This document shows positions 11,101-22,012 of a DNA stretch of 64,000 nucleotides, piece by piece; positions within the stretch are counted from its first letter, which is position 1, and every line of letters begins with the position of its first letter. The stretch is from Progne subis subis (lineage: Eukaryota; Chordata; Aves; Passeriformes; Hirundinidae), in NCBI GenBank assembly GCA_022316685.1, contig JAKJHU010000140.1, positions 1 to 64,000 of the forward strand, written 5' to 3'. The position numbers and the translations under genes were made by a program. The notes beneath the pieces were generated by a model, which was not told where the DNA came from, made no database searches, and was given only the letters and a program-made list of their open reading frames with translations.

Positions 11101-13450
11101 CATTAACATTGAATGCCTTTGAAAATCTTGAACCCTGTAGTGCACTGTGTAGCACCAGCTGGAAACCAGTGAAATGAAAACAAGAAAAAAAAAAAAAAAA
11201 TTGGTGTCTTAACAGTTCCAAAGATTACTTTTTGTAATATTTTTGTGTTTATTTCTCATTATCTTGTTCTGATTTGACTGGTAATAAAATAATTTCCCCA
11301 AGTGGAGTCTGTTTAGCCCATGACAGATCACAGAAACTGGTGAGTGATCTCTTCCTGCCCTTATCTTGACCCACGAGCCTTTTGCTGTATTTTCTCTCCC
11401 CTGCCTAGCTGAGGAGGGGAGTGACAGAGCAGCTTTGGTGGGCACCTGGCCTCCAGCCAGGGTCAAACCACCACACTTCCGCAGGTCTGACTAAACAAAT
11501 TCATGAACATTTCTGTTCACTAATCATCAAACAAATCAAAAGGAAAAAAAGGCCAGACTGCTGGGTTTTATAACAGGTCTTATAATTCTGTTTGATAAAC
11601 TCAGTCCTTTGTCAGTGTATCTAGACAAGGATGTGTGAACAGACATGTACCTGCCTCAGCATCACCAAAATTCTTACTGATTAGACCATGTTAAAAAAGC
11701 ATTTTAAAATTTGATTTTGTGTTTTCTCCTGGTTCCCCATATACATTACACATGCAATGGGAGAAGGGAGATAAATGTAAAGGCATGTACAGAGCTATCT
11801 ACTATTGCTATTAACATAGGACAGCTTTTTGACAGTCCATACTTACAATTAGGCGAGGGCATTTGGACTTGGCAAAAACTCCCATGAATATATTGGGAGC
11901 ACTGAACTCCTGAAGAAATAAAGCAACATCCTGTGGAGAAAGTGAACGGAGAAGTAAATGGACCTTTACAATTTCCAAATGCAATATCAAATATGTTCCC
12001 ACAGCACAAGGACTGGATCAAAGGGATGACAAACCCACTACAAGAAATTTGTTATTTGCCAACAGTTAATACCAATAATCTTTGTTTTTCAATGAGAGAA
12101 GGTCAGCAAGCCCCTCTGGAGATTCAGTATGCCAGTGATTTGCTATAGAATGAACCAAGATGTCACATTTGCAAGAAAATGCAAATTGCTTCCTATCTCA
12201 ACAGAAACAGACACTCAACCAGAATTCAGTAAATATCACGTTTTAAGGCATGACACCATCATGACATATAAAAAAGAAGCAAGAGAAGGGATTGCCATTA
12301 GCACTTGATAGGAACACACAAAAGAGGAAATCTCCTCCTCATTCTACCACATTAAAACAAAAGATTAGTTCTCTATTTAGAAATAAAAGACTCATGCCCC
12401 ATGTTTATTTAAAAAATCTGAGCAACAAGGTAGGGAATAAAATAATAATACTTAAACTTATGTATTTATATATATGTGTGTGTGTGTGTATGTATCTTGA
12501 AAATTTGTTCCAGCATTTGAGAATGCGGAGAAAAAGACCAAGAAGTTGTTACATTGACATTGCAAGTCTGCAGCTAAACTTTGAAAGGCTGTTTCTCTAT
12601 CAGAGAAAGCTATGCTTACCAGCAGGATGTATGACAATTGCCAGAGGAAAATACGCCTGTTTCGAGTTGGCATCAATACTATCCCCATAATCCAAACGCT
12701 GAAGACACAGGCTGCGCACCCGGGTTAATTCCAGGCTGTCCTGCCCCGCTCACAGCGCAGGCTCCATGGTGAGGTTGCTTGGTGACGCCCCAGCCGAACT
12801 GTCCTGACTCACCCTTCCCGACACACCGGGGCGTGAGCAACACCACCAGAACCAGCGCGCTGGCTTATTTCGTACCTTCTCCCACTGCCACCACGATTCT
12901 GACGGAACACCCGGGGCAGACGTGCCCCGAGGTGTCGCACAAGGCTCCTACCTCGTCCATCGACATGTCCCACACCTTGCAAATGTCATTCTCCATCTCC
13001 TCGTCCAGCTCCGTCCGGGTTTCCTCGGGGCTGGAGGCGGGATCCGGCTCTGCAGTGGCGATGACCTGGGACACAGCGGGGCGGGGGGAAAACGACCCGG
13101 CTGAAGCCCCGGCACCACCCGGGGCCGCTGGGTCCCGCTGGGTTCCCGGGTGTTTTCCCACCGTGTCCCCGCTCGACCCTCGGATTTCTCCCCTCTGAGT
13201 CCCCGCTGTGTTCCCGGGTTAGTCCCTGCTGGTCCCGCGTGTCCCCCCCCGGCCCTGGGAGCGATCGCGTCGCACCCATCCGGCGCTGATCGACACCGGG
13301 CCCACCGCCCGCTCCCTCCCGGCGGCCGCGCACCTCGATGAGGCGGGTGAGGACGCTGAAGAGCCAGTGCTTGCTGTACACTGTATTCCCCACCGCGTCC
13401 CCCTCCTCCTCCTCTGCATCGCTGCACGACGGCGACGGGTTGCGGTCCAT
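5116..13450 (-). CDS. SAAL1: SAAL1, serum amyloid A-like 1 (12 coding exons)
   Basis: Exons in transcript order: 13334-13450, 12952-13065, 11847-11930, 10145-10224, 9724-9783, 9350-9465, 8080-8263, 7730-7812, 7408-7596, 6406-6602, 5801-5893, 5116-5208. They sum to 1410 nt, 469 aa plus TAA, against 474 aa in human as I recall it. Frame is kept across every junction. Blocks close to the human protein include YSKHWLF in exon 1, ELDEEMEN in exon 2, [14 protein letters not shown] in exon 8 and the C-terminal FPSLKV. All introns are GT-AG except intron 9, whose donor is GC (7407-7406). Despite its name the product is not an amyloid A protein; it is an alpha-helical, armadillo-like intracellular protein, linked in mammals to synoviocyte proliferation, with poorly known biochemistry. 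The start ATG lies in a CpG island and matches the human N-terminus MDRNPSP. Nothing disables the gene. Confidence 0.97.
11212..11475 (-). mobile_element. LTR fragment of an avian endogenous retrovirus in SAAL1 intron 3
   Basis: Read on the minus strand, the stretch begins TGTGGTGGTTTGACCCTGG, runs through a C/T-rich segment with CACTCCCCTCC, and continues into an A-rich part ending near 11212. This start and layout match, by recollection, a dispersed LTR family common in songbird genomes. Only the first part of the LTR seems to be present. A run of about 17 A (plus strand, about 11184-11201) adjoins the truncated end. It is in the same orientation as SAAL1 transcription. Confidence 0.55.
12464..12494. 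repeat. (TA)n(TG)n microsatellite
   Basis: A short TA run passes into about eight TG units in SAAL1 intron 2. Confidence 0.9.
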
Positions 13451-14030
13451 GGTGGCCCCACAGCCGTGCGCGGGCAGCGAGGCGGCAGCGCGGCCAGAGC
13501 GGTGCCCGCGGCTCCACAGCGCCCTCTACCCACCGGCGGCCGCTGCCGCCCCCCGCGCCCGGGGCAGCGCCGAGATCGCTACGGGACCGCGCCAGGATCG
13601 CGCTGGGATCGCACCGAGACCGTAACAGGATCGTGCCGGGACCCACCCGCCCAGGGCCGCCCCTCCGCGGGGAGCGGGACTCGCGCTCCCGGAGCTCCCG
13701 AGGGTCCCAAGGGGGACCCTTTGGCAGCCCCCGTGATGCCTCGACACCGGCACCGCCTCCCCCGCCCCGCAGTTCCGCGACCCCGGAGGATGGATGCTCG
13801 CAGCGAAAGAACAGTTCTCAGGAGGATTTCTTTATTCGGCTGTGCAAAGGGAGGTGTGACAGGAGCGGAGTACTGCGCTAGTACTTGCTGGGCAGCCCCT
13901 TGGGCCGGTAGCGGTTCGGGTCCCCGCCGCTACGGCCCCACGCGTTCGCCTCCTGGTCTAACCGGGTGTCCTCGGCGCCTCTGCCGCTCACGCTGCCCTG
14001 CCAGTTCTCCCGGGCGTCGCTGTGGGGAAG
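12700..14030. promoter_or_regulatory. SAAL1: CpG island over the SAAL1 start and the SAA last exon
   Basis: The stretch is rich in G, C and CpG compared with the A/T-rich introns on both sides. It holds SAAL1 exons 1 and 2, the SAAL1 upstream region and the last exon of the SAA gene. I found no TATA box close to the SAAL1 start, as is usual for CpG-island promoters. The SAAL1 transcription start should lie between 13451 and about 13800. Long open frames in this island are base-composition artefacts. Confidence 0.8.
13831..13836 (-). terminator. SAA poly(A) signal (AATAAA)
   Basis: TTTATT on the plus strand reads AATAAAG on the minus strand, 42 bp after the SAA stop codon (13878-13880). The 3' UTR is therefore short, and cleavage is expected near 13810-13820, about 360 bp before the SAAL1 start codon. 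Confidence 0.85.
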
Positions 14031-15031
14031 GAGAAAAGGCCACCTGAACAGACTGCATCTAGCTCAGCCTTGTGCTGGTTCCCTCACTCATGTTAAACTG
14101 CTTTCCCGTAGGGCTTCTCAAGGTGAGATGCAAGTGAACACTCGGCCTTTGTCTGAGAGCCCGCGGTGGAATCCATCGGGAAATGAACCAGCAATGAAGG
14201 AGAGTTCCTTATCAGAAATGCAGAGAGAGGAATCTGTCTTCTCGGGAGGACAAGAAGAAAGGCTCATGTTCACGTGGCGCCTATAGAGAGCATTTCTATA
14301 GAGACCGGCTGTCCAGGTGGGAACTGCTTCCCCCGCCCCTGCTGTCCTTCTAGGTGCAAAGCTGAGTACAAGTCAAAAAGGACCTCACTCCAGCTGGAAT
14401 GCCTGGATCCCCAACAATTCACTGTTAACAAGCCAAGTACACTCCATTACCTGATCACTCTCGCTGCCCAAACACCTCCAGGTCCTCTCTGGGCAGCATC
14501 ATAATTCCCCCGGGCATGGAAATACTTGTCGGCACCTTTGTAATTTGCTTCACGCATGTCCCGGTATGCTCTAAACATATCCCATGATCCTGAAGAGAAA
14601 AGAGAATTGGAGATGATGTTGACTTCAAAGAGTTGCACCAGAAATAGTTCAGTACCATTTCAGCCAGGAGCTGAAAGACCCAAGAAGCAGTAGCAGAGTG
14701 AGGCACTGCTCCACATCAACCTGTGCCCAGGGCTGTGCCCACAGGAAGCACCTGTGGGGGTTGATCGAGGCCCTCATCCAGCAGCAGAAACCAGCATGGT
14801 CTCTAACATGGAGTTGTGATTTCCCAGCTCTGAGGGCTGTGCCTTTGACTGCAGGTAACCTGTGCTTGGGGAGAGCATTCCTGAGGGAAGGGCCCCTGGG
14901 AGCAGCAGTTTACCTCTCACTGCATCCCGCACAAATTGTCCAGCTGAGATCATTCCTTGGAGTATTGCTGGTCTGTCAGCGCTTACACACAGAACAGTGG
15001 AGAGCAATGCAACATAGACGCAGAGCCTCAT
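13878..15031 (-). CDS. SAA: Serum amyloid A, acute-phase HDL apolipoprotein (3 coding exons)
   Basis: Coding exons: 14914-15031, 14451-14589, 13878-14019; 399 nt, 132 aa plus TAG. Exon 2 starts at 15046 with 15 nt of leader before the ATG. Residues 1-18 ([18 protein letters not shown]) are a signal peptide with likely cleavage after CVSA. Residues 41-60 resemble the helical DMxRAYxDMREANY segment, followed by the family signature [14 protein letters not shown] and a conserved C-terminus GLPSKY. The product is secreted, mainly by liver and epithelia in acute inflammation, and rides on HDL. Mammalian SAA precursors are about 122 aa, so this one is slightly longer around the mature N-terminus. 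Splice sites are all GT-AG and fit the known four-exon structure with a non-coding first exon. It is the only SAA copy I can see in the window. SAAL1 follows on the same strand. Confidence 0.96.
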
Positions 15032-15362
15032 GGTTCCTGGCCAAGCCTGACAGGGAGCTGGGAGACAGTGAGAGAGATGAGCAGTTATGGAGTACCTTTG
15101 AGAACCCACCACATGCCCAGCTGTGCCCAGGCTGCTACCACAGTGCTGAGGGCTCACCCAGGACACCCTTCTCCCCCTGCAAGGATCTGTGCAACCACAA
15201 GCTCCACCATAAAAGCAGGTGCACATGAGAAACCCACATTTAGCACTCCCTGCTGCTCCTGACATGAGTACAAAGTAGTCCCACATACTAAAGCATTGGT
15301 ACTGCTCCCAAATACCAGCTCAAAACACTGCACACAGCTCACAAATTCAGAATGTCACTCAC

Positions 15363-15402
15363 CACTGCAGAACAGCAAAGCCAAAGGAGATGGAGATCGT
15401 CT
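15363..15402 (-). other. SAA: Predicted non-coding exon 1 of the SAA gene
   Basis: A strong donor (TG|GTGAGT, intron beginning at 15362) lies downstream of a TATA box. About 40 nt separate the donor from the start site expected roughly 26 bp after the TATA box. Exon 2 has an acceptor CAG at 15049-15047. The 5' end is inferred from the TATA position only. Confidence 0.65.
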
Positions 15403-15427
15403 TGTGTGTTCTCAGACTCAGAGAGGT

Positions 15428-15435
15428 TATTTATA
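15428..15435 (-). promoter_or_regulatory. SAA: TATA box of the SAA gene
   Basis: The minus strand reads TATAAATA here, about 65 bp upstream of the exon 1 donor. It sets the expected transcription start at about 15402. Confidence 0.75.
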
Positions 15436-15484
15436 AGCAATTCAAACCCCTCAAAAGAGGAAACTGGAAAGGATACCCATGGTT

Positions 15485-15495
15485 GGGAAATCCCC
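15485..15495 (-). promoter_or_regulatory. SAA: NF-kB site in the SAA promoter
   Basis: The minus strand reads GGGGATTTCCC, a perfect match to the NF-kB consensus GGGRNNYYCC. It lies about 83-93 bp upstream of the inferred transcription start. Mammalian acute-phase SAA genes carry their NF-kB site at nearly the same distance (about -91 to -82), which supports both the promoter call and an inflammatory induction. Confidence 0.75.
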
Positions 15496-15565
15496 ACCAG
15501 CACTTCCAACACAGAAATCATTACTGGAAACCTGTCCTTGTCCTTACTGAAAGTTCACAGCTCCT

Positions 15566-15575
15566 GTTACACAAT
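15566..15575 (+). promoter_or_regulatory. SAA: C/EBP-like site in the SAA promoter
   Basis: GTTACACAAT resembles the C/EBP consensus RTTGCGYAAY apart from its centre. It lies about 165-175 bp upstream of the inferred start, within the interval where mammalian SAA promoters bind C/EBP. This is a motif match only. Confidence 0.45.
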
Positions 15576-18500
15576 TTTTTAGAGAGTATATGGTGTTTCT
15601 TCAGCTGTCCTTGGGACTATTTGCTTCTCCTAATAACCAGACTGACAAACTGCATTAAAGGCTGAAGAGTTCCATGTGCTTGAAGTGTTACTCTTGTTTT
15701 GAGGGTGACACTTTTGTATGGATCTCAGACTGAAAAGAGCTCAGATTGAAAGGTGCCTGGCTGTCTGCACATAAAAAAAACAAGGCCAGGTCTGTGTTTC
15801 AACGTGCACAAGGAATGGTGGGCTGTGTTACCAGAACAGCTACTGTAGGGACTGCTAGGTGGAATTCCCATGCATGCTGGGTTTGCCAGATGAATCCCAG
15901 AGTTAATGAAATTGAAAATGGAAGTGTTGCTCAATTCCATTGCAAAGGAAACCACATACACCTCCACCCCTGCCGATTATGCTGTAAGATAGCACAGACA
16001 CACAGACCATCAAAAGGTTCTGAATGGTTCATTTTGCCTTGGCCTGCTCTTATAGACCCCTCTCAAGGGACTCCAGCCACCCTGCTGCAACAGCTCAGGG
16101 GGCTCAGGTGGAAAGGTTTGGACACAGCAGGAAACATTTTACTTAAGAGGAAATTCAGATCCATACAGCCACAATTCTGCTAGATGTTAAATCAACCATC
16201 TTGCCCTATTGGCATGGTTCAGTATTTAAGTACCCATTGTGCTCTCCCTGCTTAAAGCCTGCTCACTTTCCTTCCTTAACAACTTGAAACAACCCTTTCC
16301 CCTGCAGAAAACTCCAGGGTTGAGTGCAGTTGCACTGGAGAGTGAGTGTGCAGGAAGTGTCCCCATTGTGTGGCTTTGTACATGATTTAGTACGTCTAAG
16401 AGAGCACTTTACATTCCTCTCAGAAGAGTTAAAGGTAGCTGCCCCACTCACAACTCTGCCACTGGAAACAATTTGCTCCTGAAGCTGCAGGACTTCAAAG
16501 AGCTGCAATAAAGCTACTAAAGTGTCAACAGTAACTTCCTTGGGCATCACTTGACTTCAGTCAAAAATTAGCTTAAGGGGAGAGGAGATATTTTCCATAG
16601 ACAGGCCTGGAGTGGCAGGACAGATACTCTGCAGTATGATATACAGAACAGAACAATTTGCAACAAGAATCAAAACCCTAATCCAATGGACAAGGGAACC
16701 TTGCAAAAGGAGGGAGCAGGCACAGATTTTTCTCCCCTAGCACTCCTGAACCTGATACTTCACAGTGTAACAGCTCAGCTATTGCAGGTCTGGAGTACTG
16801 TTTTACCACAACTCTGTTCACATCCTCATGACCTACATTCTTGGAATACATGGCAGCTCAAATGCCTTCTCTGCTGGATGCAAGTAGCCCTGTCCGTCCC
16901 CTTTTGGTTTTTAAAAAACAAGGAAAATTATTCCTGTAAGTTGGGGTACAGGCAGGTAGCACTTTGCCCAGGGACTTAGGAAAAAGCATTGCCTTCAAAA
17001 CTGACCTAAGGAACTTTTCCCCTACAAAAGCTCATACACTTTGGACCACAGAGGATATTTTGAGTCTTACGCTGTTTCCTTCTCTCCAGACCAACATTTC
17101 TGTAAAACATGAGCACAATTGCAATGAAGGCAGGTGCTTCAGGGATACTTTAGAACATCTGAGTGCATCCCCTGGTGTCCAGCACGGAGGACAGCAGCAG
17201 TGACAACAAGGCTGGAGCTCCCCATGGAACTGAGATCAAGCTGCAGCTTGGGGCTCCAGCAGGGAACAGCCTGAGCCCTGCTTTCCCATAGCCTCTTGTC
17301 CTGCACTCCAGGTCATGAGCTTTGGCTCACAGAAATGAGCTGCAGCCAACACCCTTGCTTTCGCAACAGAAAGATGCAAAGCTACCTGTGAGCATGGAGG
17401 AGGCTTTGAACAGAGGATTTCTGCCTGCCCTAGCAATAAACACCAGTGGCACATGCACACTGGGAAACACAACACACTGAAAGGGGGGCCTGGAGACCAT
17501 TTCTTGGTTCGTACATTCTGAGGCAGTTAATATAAAAAGCAACCCCATACTGGTTGCCCTTTAACTGTAGATATCTATGAATGCAAGCTGTGTTCCAGAA
17601 ACATTCCACATTTTTGCAATCTAAGAAATCTAAGACTGAGAAAGGGGAAGAGGTGAATTCCTAGCTCAGGCACACTATTTGCAGTTGTTTCTTAATCTGG
17701 GAAAAAACACTGCCTTATTTAAGTTTACTTGTGCAAAAATTCATTTCAGGAGCTTTGCCAAGTATGGAATATACACTACCAATGAGCTCAGGCTTATAGA
17801 CATGGAAAATTACTAGAAACTTGTCTCCTTTCAAGAAGCAGATTGAAAATGCAGGTATTTCTCTGAAGTAAAACTGATTTAGCCATAGGTTTCTAACAGT
17901 GAAATAATGTATGATACTTTTTTCTTTGAAAAAAAAAGGAAAATACCACAATCAGTTTCTATAAAAACTGCTCCAGACTAAGCCCCCTTTACTCATCTCT
18001 GCTTTTCAAGGGTCCCTCCCACCACCAGGCACCCACAAAAACCAAAGCTGAACTGCAGCTCACCTTCCCCACAAGGCTGGCTGAGCTGTCAGTGGTGTGT
18101 GCTCAGCTGGCTGACAGGAGCCTTGCTCTGTGCAACTGAAGTAGTTGCTGTTTCAGTAATTTCTGAACATGAGAGCCTCTCATGTCACAGTCTCTTCACC
18201 ATACCCATATAAGATGAAAACAAACTCATCCAGAATAGGAAACATTCATTTTCCAACTGTTCCTCAGAAAGTAAACTCTCACTCTTTATTGCCAGCCAGG
18301 TTAATTGAGATGATAAACACAAGCTCACTTCAGGTGCAAAATCTGAACACACACTTCCCATTATGTTATCTGTATGACCCTTCTGACATGTTATTTTTTT
18401 AAAAAAGCTCTAACTGGAATTATGATTTACTATAAAAATACCAAAAAAAGCCCCAACTCTCAGTCAAAGTTAACCAAGTACAAAACCCCTACAGAAGTAA

Positions 18501-18750
18501 GAAAGAGACTGATGTGTACACAAAATACACCAAGCAAATGAAGTGGAACCATAGGGAGGTAAGCCAGGCACATTTTCAGAAATCCAGGAATTCCTCTGAG
18601 GAAGGCAGGGGGAGCACTCAGCTACACCACACACTGCATGAACCCGAGGTAGGTAACTGAGGCAGCAGCAGCTCATCTGGCAGGGAATAGAAAAGGCACC
18701 AACATCATCTGGTAGGGTGCCTGGCTCCCGTTCCAAGTCTTAGTGTGAGA

Positions 18751-18803
18751 GCATGGGGGATTCCTGATGGCACAGATCCATCTATTTCCAATGGCAGAAT
18801 CCA
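18751..18803 (+). repeat. Direct repeat, copy A, flanking the solo LTR
   Basis: About 54 bp beginning GCATGGGGGATTCCTGATGG recurs at 19693-19746 with four mismatches. Copy A ends about 130 bp before the inferred LTR start. Confidence 0.9.
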
Positions 18804-18933
18804 AACCTCAGAAGCTTCAACCCAATGCATACCTCAAGGGGACCTAGTTTTACGGTGAACACTGTGACTGTGTCTGTATCCATATCCACGTGTATATATG
18901 TATATAATTTAAAGGTTTAAATTCAATATAAGG

Positions 18934-19691
18934 TGTTGGTATGGGAAAAAATGCAGGGTGGATAATGCTGGGGGTTAGGTTTGTTCCTTTTTGTCTTAAA
19001 GAGTTTTTCCCCATGAGTTACTAGGAAATAAAGTGCTGGTACTTAGATGGTGCTTGACCCACACAAAAGATGTAGCCAGGAAGGAGAAGACCACATGAAG
19101 TTTGGGGGAGGGAAAAAGGACTGGGCTGGGGGACCTGAGGGTTCTTCCTTGCTCTTGGCATCAGAGAGGACAGTTAGGCAGCAGTTTGCTGTGGGAGAAG
19201 TCCATGGTCAACACAAAGTCCCGTCCTGGCGTATTATCATCATCTGCTTGGGTACCTAGGAATTCTGAGCTCCTTCGCCCACCCTGCTGGAGATGGGCCA
19301 GCCCTGTCCAGCTGTCACGGCTTCTTCAGCACTGCTCACTTTGCTGGGACATCCCCTGCTGGCTGCAGACACCCCACCACTCCAGCCATCAGCCCAGGAG
19401 TTTTCCACCGTTCCAGCTTGGTGATCTCATGGTCCCAAGAGATTAGACTGCCCCGGGCTTTGTGAAACAAAGCCCCTCGAGATTCCTAGTTCTGTTTATT
19501 ATTAATGCTGTAGTTGTGTATTTGCCTTGTTATACTTACTAGTAAAGAACTGTTATTCCTTTCCCCATAGCTCTGACTGAAAAGCCTCATTAATCTTCTA
19601 AATTATAATAACTTAGAAGGAAGGGATTGAATTCCCCATTCCTAGAGAGGGTCTGCCCCTCACTAGCAGATACCTGTCTTCCAAACAAAGA
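18934..19691 (+). mobile_element. Solo LTR, ERVL-type avian retrovirus
   Basis: The stretch begins TGTTGGTATGGG and ends near CCAAACAAAGA. It contains AGGAAATAAAG (about 19023-19033), a central C-rich region with CTGTCACGGCTTCTTCAGCA, and a 3' region with TAGTAAAGAACTGTTATTCC followed by an A/T-rich end. By recollection this layout matches a repeat family abundant in songbirds with ERVL-type LTRs. No gag-pol sequence adjoins it, so it looks like a solo LTR left by recombination. Boundaries are uncertain by about 10 bp. A 54-bp direct repeat occurs on both sides. Confidence 0.7.
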
Positions 19692-19692
19692 T

Positions 19693-19746
19693 GCATGGGG
19701 TATTCATGATGGCACAGATCCTTCTATTTCCAATGGCAGAATCTAA
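19693..19746 (+). repeat. Direct repeat, copy B, abutting the solo LTR
   Basis: This is the second copy of the 54-bp sequence found at 18751-18803. It starts directly at the inferred 3' end of the LTR. Confidence 0.9.
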
Positions 19747-19904
19747 AGGTTCTGGGGTTTAAAGTTTTCTTTTTTAGAAATAGTTTTGTGTTGGCTTTTC
19801 CACAAGCAACACTCTGGATGAAAGCCTAACACTCATTGTCTCCTTGGAATTTCCCTTCCTCTAGAAAAGTAACCAACCCTCCTCACCGAAGTTTTTACTG
19901 CAGA

Positions 19905-20245
19905 CAAGATGAAATAGTCTGCAGACTACATCTCTGTTGTATTTCTTTAGTGAGACCCAGATGATCGCCGATGGCAAAAGGAAAGAGCCTGCTCCTGCAC
20001 CGGGGGAATATCACGGCTTTATTCTGGAGTCCTGCTCCTACCAGCTGGAGTTCTTTCTGCGTCCACGCTGCTGCCAGAGAGAGCAAGTCATCCTGGGGCT
20101 TTTTCCCAAGGGGGACAGGGCCAGAGGCAGGGACAAGCCGCTCCCCAATCAGGGATAAGGTGGGAGTGGAACAGAGTTGGGTTACCTTCCAGTGTGGGGG
20201 ATGGGCACTGCTGAGCAGGGACAAACCATGCGATACAGTTTAAAA
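19905..20245 (-). mobile_element. Possible LTR fragment with poly(A) signal
   Basis: Read on the minus strand, the stretch goes from TGGTTTGTCCCTGCTCAGCA through a C-rich part (TGTCCCTGCCTCTGGCCCTG) to AGAATAAAGCC with the AATAAA at about 20021-20026, and then a region with GGGTCTCACTAAAG. This order resembles the U3-R-U5 of avian endogenous retroviruses. I could not define its ends and no internal viral sequence is present, so the call is tentative. Confidence 0.35.
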
Positions 20246-20857
20246 GGGAGTTTCCAAGGGGATACAATAGAAAACATTACTAACCCCAATAAAAAAATGG
20301 AACACAATATAAACCAAAATAATGCGCTACAACACATCTCTCAAAAGGCCAAATGTTGTACTCAGTCCTGTCTTGATGAAAAGCATTATTTTAGTTATTA
20401 TTTTAGCATTCCAAGAGCTGCAAAACTACATAAAAAGATTCCTTATAAAGCAGTATTTCACATCATTTTACAATAAAATTACTAATTTTAATTAAATTTA
20501 GTTCAAATTAATGCATTAAATTTTATTTAAATTATATTTGTGAAAATCAAATATTGAACAGATGCTGTAAGCCTTCTGCTTAAAATGTGAGTCAGTGAAG
20601 AGGGTCAAAACTAGAAGCCTAAAAAGAAATTTGTTCAAAGATGTATTAAATGCAGAAAGAGTGCTAGTACAAAGCACAGTTCTGTAAATGAGATATAAAA
20701 TCCAAGTGATTTTATGAATCTTCATATTCTACCAGATACCTAAAAAAAGACTTCTTTCTTAACAGCATCCATCTAAAAATACTTACATAAACCTTCAGCT
20801 TTCAAAAATATCAAAATAAGTCCTCTCACTTCCCAAAATGTCAGAACTGTAGAATTA

Positions 20858-22012
20858 CCAAAGTTGACCTGGACTTCAAGAAAAACCTTTGACACTGTTT
20901 CCCACAATGCTCTCCTGGAGAAACAGGCTGCTCAGGGCTTGGACATGTGGACTGTTCACCAAGCAAAAAACTGGCTGGATGATCAAGCCCACAGAGTGGT
21001 GGGAAATGGAGTTAAATCCAGCTGGTGGCCAGCTCCAAGTGCTGTTCCCCAGGGCTCGGTGCAGGGCCCAGTCCTGTTTAATCCCTTTATCAGTGTTCTG
21101 GATGAAGGGATCGAGGGTACCCCTCAGTCAGTTTGCAGACACACCAGGCTGGGTGGCAGTGTTGATCTGCTTGAGGGCAGGAAGGCTCTGCAGAGGGATC
21201 TGGACAGGCCAGATCGACGGGCTGAGGCCGATTGTCCGAGGGTCAGGCAGGCCAAGGGCCAGGGCCTGTCCTTGGGTCACAACAACCCCAGACAGTACTG
21301 CAGGCTAGGGTAGAGGGCCCGGGAATCTGCTCGGCAGAAAACAACTTGGAGGTGCTGGTGACAGCAGCTGGACGTGAGCCAGCAATGCCCAGGTGGCCAA
21401 GAGGGACAATGAGATCCTGGCCTGGATTAGCAATAGTACAGCCAGCAGGACCAGAGCAGGGATTGTCCACCTGTACTGGTGAGGCCACACCATGAGTGCT
21501 GTGTCCAGTTTTGGGCCTCTCACTGCAAGAAAGACATTGAGAGGCTGGAGTGAGTCCAGAGAAGGAAAATGAGAGGTGGTAAAGGGTTTAGAGCACAAAT
21601 CCTGTGAGGAGCACCTGAGGGAGCTGGGGGTATTCAACCTGGAGAAAAGGCGGCTCAGGTAGGACATTCCTTGCTCTCAACAACTCCCTGGAAAGGAGAC
21701 TGTAGCCAGGTGAGGGTGGGTTTCTTGTTCCCAAGTAACAAGGGATAGGACAAGAAGAAATGGCCTCAAGGTGCTCCAGGAGTTATTTTGATTGGATATC
21801 AGGAAAAATTTCTTCACCAAAAGCATTGTCCAGTACTGGAACAGGCTGTCCAGGGAAGGGGTGGAGTCACCATCACTGGAGGCATTTCAAAGCCAAGTAG
21901 ATGTGGCACTTTGGGACATGGTTGTGTGGTGGATTTGGCAGTGCTAGGCTACTGGTTGGAGGATTGGATCTTCAGGGTCTTTTGCCACTTAAATGACTGA
22001 TTCTAATTCCAT
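20858..22012 (+). mobile_element. CR1 LINE, 5'-truncated, with reverse-transcriptase remains
   Basis: The plus strand encodes pieces of the CR1 reverse transcriptase: FDTVSHNALLEK, KNWLDDQAHRVV, GVKSSWWP, VPQGSVQGPVLFNPF and LGGSVDLLEGRKALQRDLD. These are followed by the typical CR1 3' end (GTGGCACTTTGGGACATGGT) and a terminal ATTCTAATTCC resembling the short CR1 tail repeats. Frameshifts and stops break the frame, so it is inactive. It is antisense to HPS5 and ends about 730 bp before the HPS5 stop codon. Confidence 0.93.

Noticed and set aside
12948..14047. Open frames of 226-232 codons in the SAAL1/SAA CpG island
   Set aside because: They cross verified splice sites of SAAL1 and SAA in wrong frames and have only composition-driven sequence.
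16263..16550. 95-codon minus-strand frame in the SAA-HPS5 gap as a gene or second SAA copy
   Set aside because: No signal peptide, no SAA signature and no supporting splice context; I recognise no protein family.
20864..21667. Several open frames at 20.9-21.7 kb as host genes
   Set aside because: All are frames of the CR1 reverse transcriptase or its complement.
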